Assembly: GCA_965644315.1 (NCBI GenBank)
Contig: CBFFRQ010000009.1
Coordinates: 1-32,598, forward strand
Origin: Caecitellus pseudoparvulus
Lineage: Eukaryota > Bigyra: Bicosoecida
Reading direction: 5' to 3'
Length of the DNA: 32,598 nt
The notes beneath the pieces are model-generated. The model ran no database searches. It was not told the DNA's origin and saw only the letters and a list, made by a program, of their open reading frames with translations. Below are positions 1 through 9,310 of this stretch, piece after piece. The stretch's first letter is position 1; every line of letters starts with the position of its first letter. A program made the position numbers and the translations under genes.

Positions 1-1671
1 AACCCTAACCCTAACCCTAACCCTAACCCTAACCCTAACCCTAACCCTAACCCTAACCCTAACCCTAACCCTAACCCTAACCCTAACCCTAACCCTAACC
101 CTAACCCTAACCCTAACCCTAACCCTAACCCTAACCCTAACCCTAACCCTAACCCTAACCCTAACCCTAACCCTAACCCTAACCCTAACCCTAACCCTAA
201 CCCTAACCCTAACCCTAACCCTAACCCTAACCCTAACCCTAACCCTAACCCTAACCCTAACCCTAACCCTAACCCTAACCCTAACCCTAACCCTAACCCT
301 AACCCTAACCCTAACCCTAACCCTAACCCTAACCCTAACCCTAACCCTAACCCTAACCCTAACCCTAACCCTAACCCTAACCCTAACCCTAACCCTAACC
401 CTAACCCTAACCCTAACCCTAACCCTAACCCTAACCCTAACCCTAACCCTAACCCTAACCCTAACCCTAACCCTAACCCTAACCCTAACCCTAACCCTAA
501 CCCTAACCCTAACCCTAACCCTAACCCTAACCCTAACCCTAACCCTAACCCTAACCCTAACCCTAACCCTAACCCTAACCCTAACCCTAACCCTAACCCT
601 AACCCTAACCCTAACCCTAACCCTAACCCTAACCCTAACCCTAACCCTAACCCTAACCCTAACCCTAACCCTAACCCTAACCCTAACCCTAACCCTAACC
701 CTAACCCTAACCCTAACCCTAACCCTAACCCTAACCCTAACCCTAACCCTAACCCTAACCCTAACCCTAACCCTAACCCTAACCCTAACCCTAACCCTAA
801 CCCTAACCCTAACCCTAACCCTAACCCTAACCCTAACCCTAACCCTAACCCTAACCCTAACCCTAACCCTAACCCTAACCCTAACCCTAACCCTAACCCT
901 AACCCTAACCCTAACCCTAACCCTAACCCTAACCCTAACCCTAACCCTAACCCTAACCCTAACCCTAACCCTAACCCTAACCCTAACCCTAACCCTAACC
1001 CTAACCCTAACCCTAACCCTAACCCTAACCCTAACCCTAACCCTAACCCTAACCCTAACCCTAACCCTAACCCTAACCCTAACCCTAACCCTAACCCTAA
1101 CCCTAACCCTAACCCTAACCCTAACCCTAACCCTAACCCTAACCCTAACCCTAACCCTAACCCTAACCCTAACCCTAACCCTAACCCTAACCCTAACCCT
1201 AACCCTAACCCTAACCCTAACCCTAACCCTAACCCTAACCCTAACCCTAACCCTAACCCTAACCCTAACCCTAACCCTAACCCTAACCCTAACCCTAACC
1301 CTAACCCTAACCCTAACCCTAACCCTAACCCTAACCCTAACCCTAACCCTAACCCTAACCCTAACCCTAACCCTAACCCTAACCCTAACCCTAACCCTAA
1401 CCCTAACCCTAACCCTAACCCTAACCCTAACCCTAACCCTAACCCTAACCCTAACCCTAACCCTAACCCTAACCCTAACCCTAACCCTAACCCTAACCCT
1501 AACCCTAACCCTAACCCTAACCCTAACCCTAACCCTAACCCTAACCCTAACCCTAACCCTAACCCTAACCCTAACCCTAACCCTAACCCTAACCCTAACC
1601 CTAACCCTAACCCTAACCCTAACCCTAACCCTAACCCTAACCCTAACCCTAACCCTAACCCTAACCCTAAC
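1..1671. repeat. Terminal telomere, TTAGGG type
   Basis: About 278 uninterrupted, perfect CCCTAA hexamers run from the first base to 1671, where they meet unique sequence beginning CTTTCCAAAT. The plus strand here is the C-rich strand, so the G-rich strand runs 5' to 3' out of the left end, as expected at a left chromosome end. No variant units are visible in this tract, unlike the short internal tract near 4600. The human-type hexamer is shared by animals, fungi and many protists and does not identify the lineage. Confidence 0.98.
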
Positions 1672-1852
1672 TTTCCAAATGTCAAGCTAATCACAAGTTG
1701 TGAAGTGCTAACATTGCCTAATCCAGGCGCTCGTGCACCCAAGTGTGGTGTTGCACAGTGCTTGCTGGTTGGGTGGTGCGCACCGGGGCGGGGTAGTGCG
1801 AATTCCGCACACCATCGCACCGTGGCTCCCAGTTTGCGCCCTCGGTCGGGGC

Positions 1853-3979
1853 ATGCACCTGGGATCGACATCAAAAGCATCATTGACAAGCATCATGAAC
1901 GCCCAAGTGGATCAAGTCCTGGGGGTCCTCTTCGTGGAGGGGTGCCTGAAGCGCAAGCAAGTGCTCGGCCCCAGAACAGGTGTCTTCACTGACATGCCAC
2001 GTCGGGGTGCCGCACGCACCTTCGAGCTTGGAGGACCCCTGCCCAAGACTGATCATGATAGTTCATCTTCGGCACGGGACATGTGGCTCGAGGTCTATGG
2101 GGAAGCCGCCGAACGGCTGATCCCAGGGCTGAGTGCGGAATTCGGCAACGCCAATGCGGCCCTGCGCCAGGGACCCACCGGATCGCCAACCATCCTCGTC
2201 ACGCTCGGAAGTGAGGGTGATTCACCAACAGTGGCACGTCAACTTCGCATTCTTGCTGCTCAAGAGGACGACTTCGCCATTCGAGTCGGCCAAGGTGGGT
2301 TCGTCGCCGTGGCCTACACCAACACCAAGCAGTTCGCATCGGCGAAGGCGAAAGTGAAGGTGAAGGCCCACCCCACCGCCATCCAAGTGGCCCACCAAGT
2401 GACCAAGGAAGCAACCGAAATCGCCTGCCAGTCAGGTGATGTTGCCAAGGTCATGTGCCTCGTTAGGTCCCACTTCGACCATGGCCCCGTGCCAGCCCAA
2501 GCCGTCCGTCCCAGTGTCAGACAATCCGTCCCCTCCGAGGGTGATGCACCTGTCGACACCAAGACACCATCGACCTGGACTGACACTCAGCTCGACAAGG
2601 CACCGAAGAAGAAGAAGACCCGTCGAGGCAAGCGAGGAAAGGGCAAGTCAGCCGGACGATCCCTCACCTTCGAGGACGTCTTCATCAAGAACGTCCGGCC
2701 ACCTGCACCTCGACCAACCTCACCACCTGCCACCCAAGGCTCACCCAAAGATACCGTCACCACCCCTGTGGTGCATGCCATGTTGCCTTCATCAAGGGTG
2801 CAGCGGGGCGTCGACCGCAAGTGGCCGTCCCCCACCCCGTCGGGCGAGGCAAGCCCCGAGGTGCACCGGTATCGGCCGTCTGCAGCAGCAGCATGGGAGG
2901 TGATCACAAGGGTGGTGCCTCTTCATGACAGTGTGCGGACACCCGAGCACCTGGCCGAGTACCCCATCAAGCCTGGCCCTCTGGCCGACCTGCTGTCATC
3001 GACCCACGTGTACTCTAACGTGGGGGGGCGGGCCTGTGTCCAGGCCTGTCTCGAGACGGCAGCAGGGGAGAGGGTCTTCGAGGCTGGGGACCTCCTCCTA
3101 CTCCAGCATGCAGCCACCATCAACGCTGCCCAGCTTGCCTTCAAGCACATGGTCAGGCAGCTGGAGGGGGTGGTCAGTGACTCGTCCAGCTCGGACATCA
3201 TGGACGTCGGCCAGAAGCCACCCTCCCCCTTCCGCTCAGACGGGCAACGGGTGGCCGTCTTCCGCAACATGCTGCACCAGCACTCGCCGGATGACACCTT
3301 CCTGGCCCCAGGTACACCACCAGTCCTGCTTCCCGGCCTGCACCTGCTCATCGACCGCATCAACCAAGGGTACCGTGCCCCAGCCGGGCATGATGACCTT
3401 GGCCAGGCCGGCGTCGACCCCAGCCAGGTTGATGAAGAGGGTGACCAAGAGGGGCACCTCGACGGAGTGCTGTATGCCTTCGCACTTCGAGAGGTGTGGA
3501 CCGACAACACGGCCCATCTGCAGCTCATCCTCGTCGACCATGATCGAGGCAAGCTGGTGCTGTGGAACCCCGACATCCCTGACCTCCATGACGAGCTGCC
3601 CCTGCACAAGTGCATGACCCGGCTGGCAGCCGAAGGCATCAACGTCTTGTACCGGATCTGGACCACACCCGAGGCGGGCAGTCCAGCACCCTTCCGGGAC
3701 AGGCTTCGAGGGGCACTCCAGTCTCTCCGAGATGACTTCCCCCCCCTGCCTCACAAGGCCACCGACGGCACCGTGCACCCCCAGACCCTCATCGCTGGCA
3801 AGGGCACAAGGGTGGCCATGCCTCATGGGCGGATGACCCGACAGCAGGCCGCCACCCTGGAGGCTGAGGTCAAGGACCCCCTCAAGCGGCTGGTGCCTGA
3901 AGACGGCGAGGGTCGCCTGCCCAAGGTCAAGGATGTGCCCCACATCTCGATCGGGCAGATGGGTGGACGCCTGATGTAA
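1853..3979 (+). CDS. Unrecognised ORF of the subtelomeric element (about 708 aa)
   Basis: The frame is open from 1712, after a TAA at 1709-1711, to a TAA at 3977-3979. In-frame ATGs lie at 1853, 1895 and 1994; I use the first, so the start is uncertain. The N-terminal third is mixed alpha/beta-like, with alternating short hydrophobic and charged stretches. It is followed near residue 255 by a strongly basic patch (KKKKTRRGKRGKGK) suited to nucleic-acid binding or nuclear import, then a Pro/Ser/Thr-rich linker. The C-terminal ~400 residues look globular; this part is kept identical in the truncated second copy. No reverse transcriptase, endonuclease, zinc knuckle or telomerase motif is visible. 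An ORF1/gag-like role is only inference from the position inside a telomere-linked element. No family recognised. Confidence 0.6.
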   Translation: MHLGSTSKASLTSIMNAQVDQVLGVLFVEGCLKRKQVLGPRTGVFTDMPRRGAARTFELGGPLPKTDHDSSSSARDMWLEVYGEAAERLIPGLSAEFGNANAALRQGPTGSPTILVTLGSEGDSPTVARQLRILAAQEDDFAIRVGQGGFVAVAYTNTKQFASAKAKVKVKAHPTAIQVAHQVTKEATEIACQSGDVAKVMCLVRSHFDHGPVPAQAVRPSVRQSVPSEGDAPVDTKTPSTWTDTQLDKAPKKKKTRRGKRGKGKSAGRSLTFEDVFIKNVRPPAPRPTSPPATQGSPKDTVTTPVVHAMLPSSRVQRGVDRKWPSPTPSGEASPEVHRYRPSAAAAWEVITRVVPLHDSVRTPEHLAEYPIKPGPLADLLSSTHVYSNVGGRACVQACLETAAGERVFEAGDLLLLQHAATINAAQLAFKHMVRQLEGVVSDSSSSDIMDVGQKPPSPFRSDGQRVAVFRNMLHQHSPDDTFLAPGTPPVLLPGLHLLIDRINQGYRAPAGHDDLGQAGVDPSQVDEEGDQEGHLDGVLYAFALREVWTDNTAHLQLILVDHDRGKLVLWNPDIPDLHDELPLHKCMTRLAAEGINVLYRIWTTPEAGSPAPFRDRLRGALQSLRDDFPPLPHKATDGTVHPQTLIAGKGTRVAMPHGRMTRQQAATLEAEVKDPLKRLVPEDGEGRLPKVKDVPHISIGQMGGRLM

Positions 3980-4399
3980 GTCACCTGTGGGGGCATACTC
4001 CCTGTGCCACACATGACTGAAGCTTTGTGTCGCGACCGACGCACATAGCTGACATCGGACATTGGAAAGTCCAACCCAACCTCACCATCACCAACCCAAC
4101 ATCGATACCAACACATCAGGACTCGGCTCAGTGGAAGGGGAAGGCACTTGCAGCAAGATCTGTGAGGCCGCCCCCAAACCTGAGCCGAAGGGACAGCCGG
4201 GCTGGGTCGTGTGCTTGCATCTCAGCAACACCCAGTCCGTGTCGAGTCCATATCCTCCAGCCCACACCGCCACCCAAGCCAAGCAAGTCGGGTCTCCACC
4301 CCTGGACATCGGACCGAGACGGACGAGACTGGACTGGACGGACAAGACAAGAGTGGACCGAGACCTGGACCTACACCTCAAGACCATCCCACCGGGGCG

Positions 4400-4413
4400 G
4401 GCGCTGAAGCGCC
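4400..4413 (+). other. Short perfect hairpin in the element 3' tail
   Basis: GGCGC, a TGAA tetraloop-sized spacer and GCGCC form a perfect 5-bp stem in the 3' non-coding tail of copy 1. The same bases recur at 6372-6385 in copy 2. Small 3' stem-loops are recognition sites in several retroelement RNAs, but nothing here proves that use. Confidence 0.4.
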
Positions 4414-4579
4414 AAGACAGACGGCGACTTATACAACGGACACGAGTCTGTGCTAGTCGCAAAGCCGTGCAAGCGGTGCCGTCGTGGTGTCTGTGTCACT
4501 GCATTCTGTTGTGGCGCAGGTGGCACCACATGTCCAAGCCCAAGCTGTACCATGATGTAGCCTGCATGGAGGCAATCTG

Positions 4580-4589
4580 CAATGCATTG
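4580..4589. other. 10-bp palindrome next to the element 3' end
   Basis: CAATGCATTG is a perfect inverted repeat that ends five bases before the CTAACC telomeric joint in copy 1. It is repeated at 6552-6561 in copy 2. Its fixed distance from both 3' joints makes it a candidate terminal signal. Confidence 0.4.
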
Positions 4590-4594
4590 AGTAG

Positions 4595-4668
4595 CTAACC
4601 CTAACCCCTAACCCTAACCCTAACCCTAACCCTAACCCTAACCCTAACCCTAACCCTAACCCCTAACC
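4595..4668. repeat. Interstitial telomeric tract between the two element copies
   Basis: About 12 CCCTAA units lie in the same orientation as the terminal telomere. Two units carry an extra C (CCCCTAA), one near each end of the tract, whereas the terminal telomere is perfect. The tract starts directly at the shared 3' end of copy 1 and stops at the 5' truncation of copy 2. It looks like a former short chromosome terminus that was later buried. Confidence 0.95.
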
Positions 4669-5951
4669 GGCCACCTGCACCTCGACCAACCTCACCACCT
4701 GCCACCCAAGGCTCACCCAAAGATACCGTCACCACCCCTGTGGTGCATGCCATGTTGCCTTCATCAAGGGTGCAGCGGGGCGTCGACCGCAAGTGGCCGT
4801 CCCCCACCCCGTCGGGCGAGGCAAGCCCCGAGGTGCACCGGTATCGGCCGTCTGCAGCAGCAGCATGGGAGGTGATCACAAGGGTGGTGCCTCTTCATGA
4901 CAGTGTGCGGACACCCGAGCACCTGGCCGAGTACCCCATCAAGCCTGGCCCTCTGGCCGACCTGCTGTCATCGACCCACGTGTACTCTAACGTGGGGGGG
5001 CGGGCCTGTGTCCAGGCCTGTCTCGAGACGGCAGCAGGGGAGAGGGTCTTCGAGGCTGGGGACCTCCTCCTACTCCAGCATGCAGCCACCATCAACGCTG
5101 CCCAGCTTGCCTTCAAGCACATGGTCAGGCAGCTGGAGGGGGTGGTCAGTGACTCGTCCAGCTCGGACATCATGGACGTCGGCCAGAAGCCACCCTCCCC
5201 CTTCCGCTCAGACGGGCAACGGGTGGCCGTCTTCCGCAACATGCTGCACCAGCACTCGCCGGATGACACCTTCCTGGCCCCAGGTACACCACCAGTCCTG
5301 CTTCCCGGCCTGCACCTGCTCATCGACCGCATCAACCAAGGGTACCGTGCCCCAGCCGGGCATGATGACCTTGGCCAGGCCGGCGTCGACCCCAGCCAGG
5401 TTGATGAAGAGGGTGACCAAGAGGGGCACCTCGACGGAGTGCTGTATGCCTTCGCACTTCGAGAGGTGTGGACCGACAACACGGCCCATCTGCAGCTCAT
5501 CCTCGTCGACCATGATCGAGGCAAGCTGGTGCTGTGGAACCCCGACATCCCTGACCTCCATGACGAGCTGCCCCTGCACAAGTGCATGACCCGGCTGGCA
5601 GCCGAAGGCATCAACGTCTTGTACCGGATCTGGACCACACCCGAGGCGGGCAGTCCAGCACCCTTCCGGGACAGGCTTCGAGGGGCACTCCAGTCTCTCC
5701 GAGATGACTTCCCCCCCCTGCCTCACAAGGCCACCGACGGCACCGTGCACCCCCAGACCCTCATCGCTGGCAAGGGCACAAGGGTGGCCATGCCTCATGG
5801 GCGGATGACCCGACAGCAGGCCGCCACCCTGGAGGCTGAGGTCAAGGACCCCCTCAAGCGGCTGGTGCCTGAAGACGGCGAGGGTCGCCTGCCCAAGGTC
5901 AAGGATGTGCCCCACATCTCGATCGGGCAGATGGGTGGACGCCTGATGTAA
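4669..5951 (+). pseudogene. 5'-truncated copy of the element ORF
   Basis: This is the C-terminal part of the ORF seen in copy 1, in frame to the same TAA at 5949-5951. The predicted residues are identical to copy 1 wherever both exist. The N-terminal region and the basic patch are missing, because the truncation falls just after the segment encoding FEDVFIKNV. The first in-frame ATG is at 4752, which would allow a ~399-residue product, but no promoter of its own is apparent. I treat it as a dead fragment. Its perfect conservation shows the copying was recent or that the copies are homogenised. Confidence 0.7.
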
Positions 5952-6572
5952 GTCACCTGTGGGGGCATACTCCCTGTGCCACACATGACTGAAGCTTTGT
6001 GCCGCGACCGACGCACATAGCTGACATCGGACATTGGAAAGTCCAACCCAACCTCACCATCACCAACCCAACATCGATACCAACACATCAGGACTCGGCT
6101 CAGTGGAAGGGGAAGGCACTTGCAGCAAGATCTGTGAGGCCGCCCCCAAACCTGAGCCGAAGGGACAGCCGGGCTGGGTCGTGTGCTTGCATCTCAGCAA
6201 CACCCAGTCCGTGTCGAGTCCATATCCTCCAGCCCACACCGCCACCCAAGCCAAGCAAGTCGGGTCTCCACCCCTGGACATCGGACCGAGACGGACGAGA
6301 CTGGACTGGACGGACAAGACAAGAGTGGACCGAGACCTGGACCTACACCTCAAGACCATCCCACCGGGGCGGGCGCTGAAGCGCCAAGACAGACGGCGAC
6401 TTATACAACGGACACGAGTCTGTGCTAGTCGCAAAGCCGTGCAAGCGGTGCCGTCGTGGTGTCTGTGTCACTGCATTCTGTTGTGGCGCAGGTGGCACCA
6501 CATGTCCAAGCCCAAGCTGTACCATGATGTAGCCTGCATGGAGGCAATCTGCAATGCATTGAGTAGCTAACC
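4669..6572 (+). mobile_element. Telomere-embedded element, copy 2 (5'-truncated)
   Basis: This copy matches 2697-4600 at a constant offset of 1972 bases. The only difference I found is T to C at 6002. The first ~1 kb of copy 1 is missing. The break lies at GGCCACCTGC, directly behind telomeric CTAACC, with the two bases CC shared by telomere and element at the joint. The 3' end is identical to copy 1 and then passes into host DNA through a degenerate CTAACCTAA. A 5'-truncated copy with a fixed 3' end is typical of reverse transcription that started at the 3' end of an RNA. A recombination origin cannot be excluded. Confidence 0.6.
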
Positions 6573-6580
6573 TAAAAGTA
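6563..6580. other. Element-host junction with degenerate telomeric seed
   Basis: The shared element end GTAGCTAACC is followed by TAAAAG and host sequence. CTAACCTAA is about one and a half telomeric units lacking one C. Read on the minus strand, host DNA ends ...ACTTTTAGGTTAG, as after telomere addition to a broken end. The TAG inside this seed is the stop codon of the neighbouring minus-strand gene. Confidence 0.6.
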
Positions 6581-8654
6581 GCATGGCAGTGCATACCCGG
6601 TCGACCGACTCGACCAATGGGGCAACACTCCGCTCGAGCACCCCGCCCATGGCGTCTAAAGATCTGCCACCACCCTGCGCACTTCTCCGATGAGGGACCG
6701 TGTCCACGGATCTGCTCCCTGCAAAAGAGCGTGCGCTGCTACCGGTGGACCTCGTGAGACTGGGGCTGTCATCGTCGCTGCCCATCTCACAAGAACCGAT
6801 GTCGGCAGCAGCGCACGCTTGGGCAGCTGCTTCGACAGAGAAGCTACGTGCTTCCACGCCTTCACTTCTGGCCGCACGCACGACCCTGCGCACCATGGGA
6901 CCGGTGCTAGTGCCGGCCCCAAGCCCAGCAGCAAGGTCAGCCCCCAGAGCCGATGGTGAAGAACACAATGCGCTGTTACGCCCCCGCTTCGCCCGCTGTT
7001 TTGAACGCGGAACTCGTTGGCGAGGAGCTCCCAATGCAGAAGCGGTGTAGGAGGATCTACTGTCCGTGTCACCCCCTTCCGGTAAGTTTGAAAAAGCTGT
7101 CCCATGGCTGGATGACCCATCGGCCAACTCCCCCCTGATGAACAACATCCACGCAGGGTCCACCTTGTCGAAGGGAAGCGGCAAAGCATGGGTTTGTACA
7201 CCCTTTAGGATCCCAGTAGGCTTGGCATATAAACGTTGATCAAGTGGGTGACGTGTTGCGGTGAACAGGGCATCCCGAAGCCAGATATTGCTGTTCACGA
7301 GATTTAGATCTCGCCCCAGAGCGGTGTCCCCCTCTGCGGGTGCTGCCGCTCCGGACTGGCCGCCCCCAACCATGAACTTTGTCGCCTTGACTATGCTTGT
7401 GCAGAATGTCTTCCCAGCCCCCCTGTCCAAGAAGTAGTCCATGGCGATCCTCAGTGTCTTGCAAGACTCCAGGAAGGTGGACGCCGTGACGCGGGGAACA
7501 CCATCCACCTCCACGGCATAGCCCAAGGCAACGGGGTCTTGGCCATGAGACCAAGGAGGCTGCAGCTTGATCTTCTCATGTCCTGGCAGGGCCTTCAGGG
7601 CTTGCTGCACAACTGGGGCGAAAGGAAGCCCCTTTGCGACTCCACCCACCACAAGTACGGTGAGTTTGTCCGCAGCAGCGGCATCCATGCTCACCCAGAA
7701 GGGTGGTCTCCCATCGGTAGGAGACGGGGAGCTGATACCTGTGACGCGGGGGAGGTGTCCAGTGCTCTCAAATAGGTGACTGCTCGGCGGGGCGGTAGCA
7801 GCAGCAGGGGAGACCCCTCCCTGTTGCCGCACGGGATTCCATTGCACGCTGAGGTGCTGTGTGCTCAAGTGTAATGCAGTTGACACGAAAGCCAAAGCAT
7901 CTTTGGTTGTGGGGAACTGAAGCAACAGTTTCATACCGAGACGACGTGCCCCGTCAGAGTTCTTGTCCACAGGTACAGATCGATGACGGTACAGAGATCT
8001 CACGGTGTACTCTGCGAATGGGTGGCGTTGGGACAATGGTGGTGGCCTATGAAGACGTCCACACCCAATCTCAACACTGACCAGTGGGCGTACTCATCCA
8101 CTGTTTCAGTTGGGCCTTCTCCACGGCCCGACGCTTCTCGGCAGAACTGGGTCGACGTGCCTGTCTTGGACCACAGCTGTCCGCTCCCCCCCCACGGGCG
8201 ACCTTGGGTGGTGGAGACAGCATGTGTTCATCGTCCGTGCCGAACTCTGAGCCACTACTCTCGGCACCAAAGCGGGCGGGGGCAGCAATGTTCAAGAGGG
8301 CCGCCGCACCCTCATCTCCCGCAGCAGCATGCTCGTGTAATTCTGCACAGGACGTCATGATGAAGTGGAGTTGTAGCGCTGTACGTGATGAGGTTGAGGG
8401 CAGCTCATGCTGCGGAGTTTGAACTTACCAACGGCGCTCCGCTGTGCCCGCAATTCTGCCACACCTTCAGGCGTGAGAGGTCCCAGAGAGAGTCTCCTCG
8501 TAGAAATAGGGGAGGCTATTATCTCAGGTTCACTTGTAGACTCATTGTCTCCACTGCCAGCGGCAGCCGCGGTCCGAGTGCGGCCTTCAGCCCGCGGAGC
8601 ACGTGTGCGACGACCCCGCCGCGAGCGAGACTGAGTTGACCGTGACATGTCCAT
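6567..8654 (-). CDS. Unrecognised three-exon gene, possibly 3'-truncated by telomere healing
   Basis: Proposed exons are 8654-8429, 8342-8082 and 8011-6567, about 643 residues. Donors are GTAAGT (8428) and GTCAGT (8081); acceptors are TGTGCAG and TTCGCAG. The introns are 86 and 70 nt and both joins are phase 1. The start is uncertain: ATG codons at 8654 and 8648 precede a Ser/Arg-rich N-terminus (MSRSTQSRSRRGRRTR), and other in-frame ATGs lie upstream. The middle holds a compact, globular-looking region with YFLDRGAGKTFCTSIVKATK. GAGKT resembles a P-loop only superficially and I do not call one. The C-terminal third is Ser/Arg/Ala-rich. The last codons (LLLG, stop) lie where host DNA meets the telomeric seed, so the natural C-terminus may be lost. 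No family recognised. Confidence 0.55.
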
Positions 8655-9310
8655 TGCAACAACAATGCATTTCTGTTTCCCCCACATGTCACTCTTGTGT
8701 CCGAAAGCATTGTAGCTTTGAGACTCAGGCACCACAGTATGCATACCTGCGGAAATTGGCTCACACCTGAGCCCCAGCATTCCGCTCCTCACAACTCAAA
8801 GACGACCTGCGTACAGCGCGCATCCCTCACCCATAGTACAAAGTGTAACCCGTTTAAGCCCTTTCCCATCTCATCTCCCTCATCCATTTTTTCAGATTTC
8901 GTCCTGCAAAAAGCTGCGTGCATTGGCTATATGAAACACCCCCCTGCTTGACACGCCGACAAAAACCGCATGTGGCGCTGCTTGGACCCCATTTCCTCCC
9001 ACTGTGGCAGTGGGTGGGCAGGTTGGGACGGAAAGGGGCAGTGATCCTCAAGAGTGGCCGCCATTGCAGCTGCTTTTGTTGTACAAGCCAGCGCCCACGC
9101 CGCTGAGCGAGGTTGGCTCTGTTGCGATCGTCAGCCTGGCTCTGCAGCCCACACAATCGATCCAGGAATGTCAACCCCGGCTTGTGCGCTGAGCAATGCA
9201 ACAACATCAAGCTTTCACAAACCCCCACATGTTCAGACGACCGTCAAAAATGCGCGTCAGCATGCATTGTGAATGGCCTTGCCACACGATGCTCCCAACC
9301 TAGCATCTGA
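8655..9310. other. Intergenic region, no gene seen
   Basis: This 656-base stretch separates two minus-strand genes. It should hold the promoter and 5' leader of the gene to the left and the 3' untranslated region of the prolyl oligopeptidase gene. I see no convincing coding frame, tRNA or repeat. A locally AT-richer patch around 8840-8900 is the only compositional change. Confidence 0.5.

Larger units (their letters stand above)
1672..4600 (+). mobile_element. Telomere-embedded element, copy 1 (possibly full length)
   Basis: Unique sequence between the terminal telomere and an internal telomeric tract holds one long plus-strand ORF (1853-3979) and a 3' non-coding tail (3980-4594). Its 3' part (2697-4600) recurs at 4669-6572 with no indel and one substitution seen (T at 4030, C at 6002). 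Both copies finish at the same point, GAGTAGCTAACC. The 5' end faces the telomere and the 3' end faces the centromere. This matches elements that attach to chromosome ends or insert in telomeric repeats (HeT-A, SART/TRAS, telomeric Penelope-like elements). I see no reverse transcriptase or endonuclease and no poly(A). It could be a non-autonomous retroelement, part of a larger element, or a subtelomeric repeat family spread by recombination. The 5' end at 1672 may itself be a truncation. Confidence 0.6.

Noticed and set aside
3000-3660. OTU-like cysteine protease in the element ORF (GGRACVQACLE and a later beta-rich stretch)
   Set aside because: OTU domains are known in some retroelements, but the DGNC-type motif is absent and no catalytic His can be placed with confidence.
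2923-4012. Minus-strand frames of 247 and 258 codons (repeated at 4895-5984)
   Set aside because: They exist in both copies only because the DNA is duplicated, and they oppose the longer plus-strand ORF.
1-4668. CRISPR array or bacterial repeat structure
   Set aside because: The repeats are telomeric hexamers without spacers, and the region is plainly eukaryotic.
4601-4879. Minus-strand frame whose end is a Val-Arg dipeptide repeat
   Set aside because: It is telomeric repeat read as codons beside an antisense shadow of the element ORF. There is no sign of translation.
1672-6572. Reverse transcriptase, endonuclease or telomerase-like gene within the element
   Set aside because: I looked for the YADD-type catalytic box and related motifs in the plus-strand and minus-strand frames and found none.
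7330-7420. P-loop (GAGKT) in the unrecognised three-exon gene
   Set aside because: It lacks the GxxxxGK spacing and no Walker B or surrounding beta-alpha pattern is seen.
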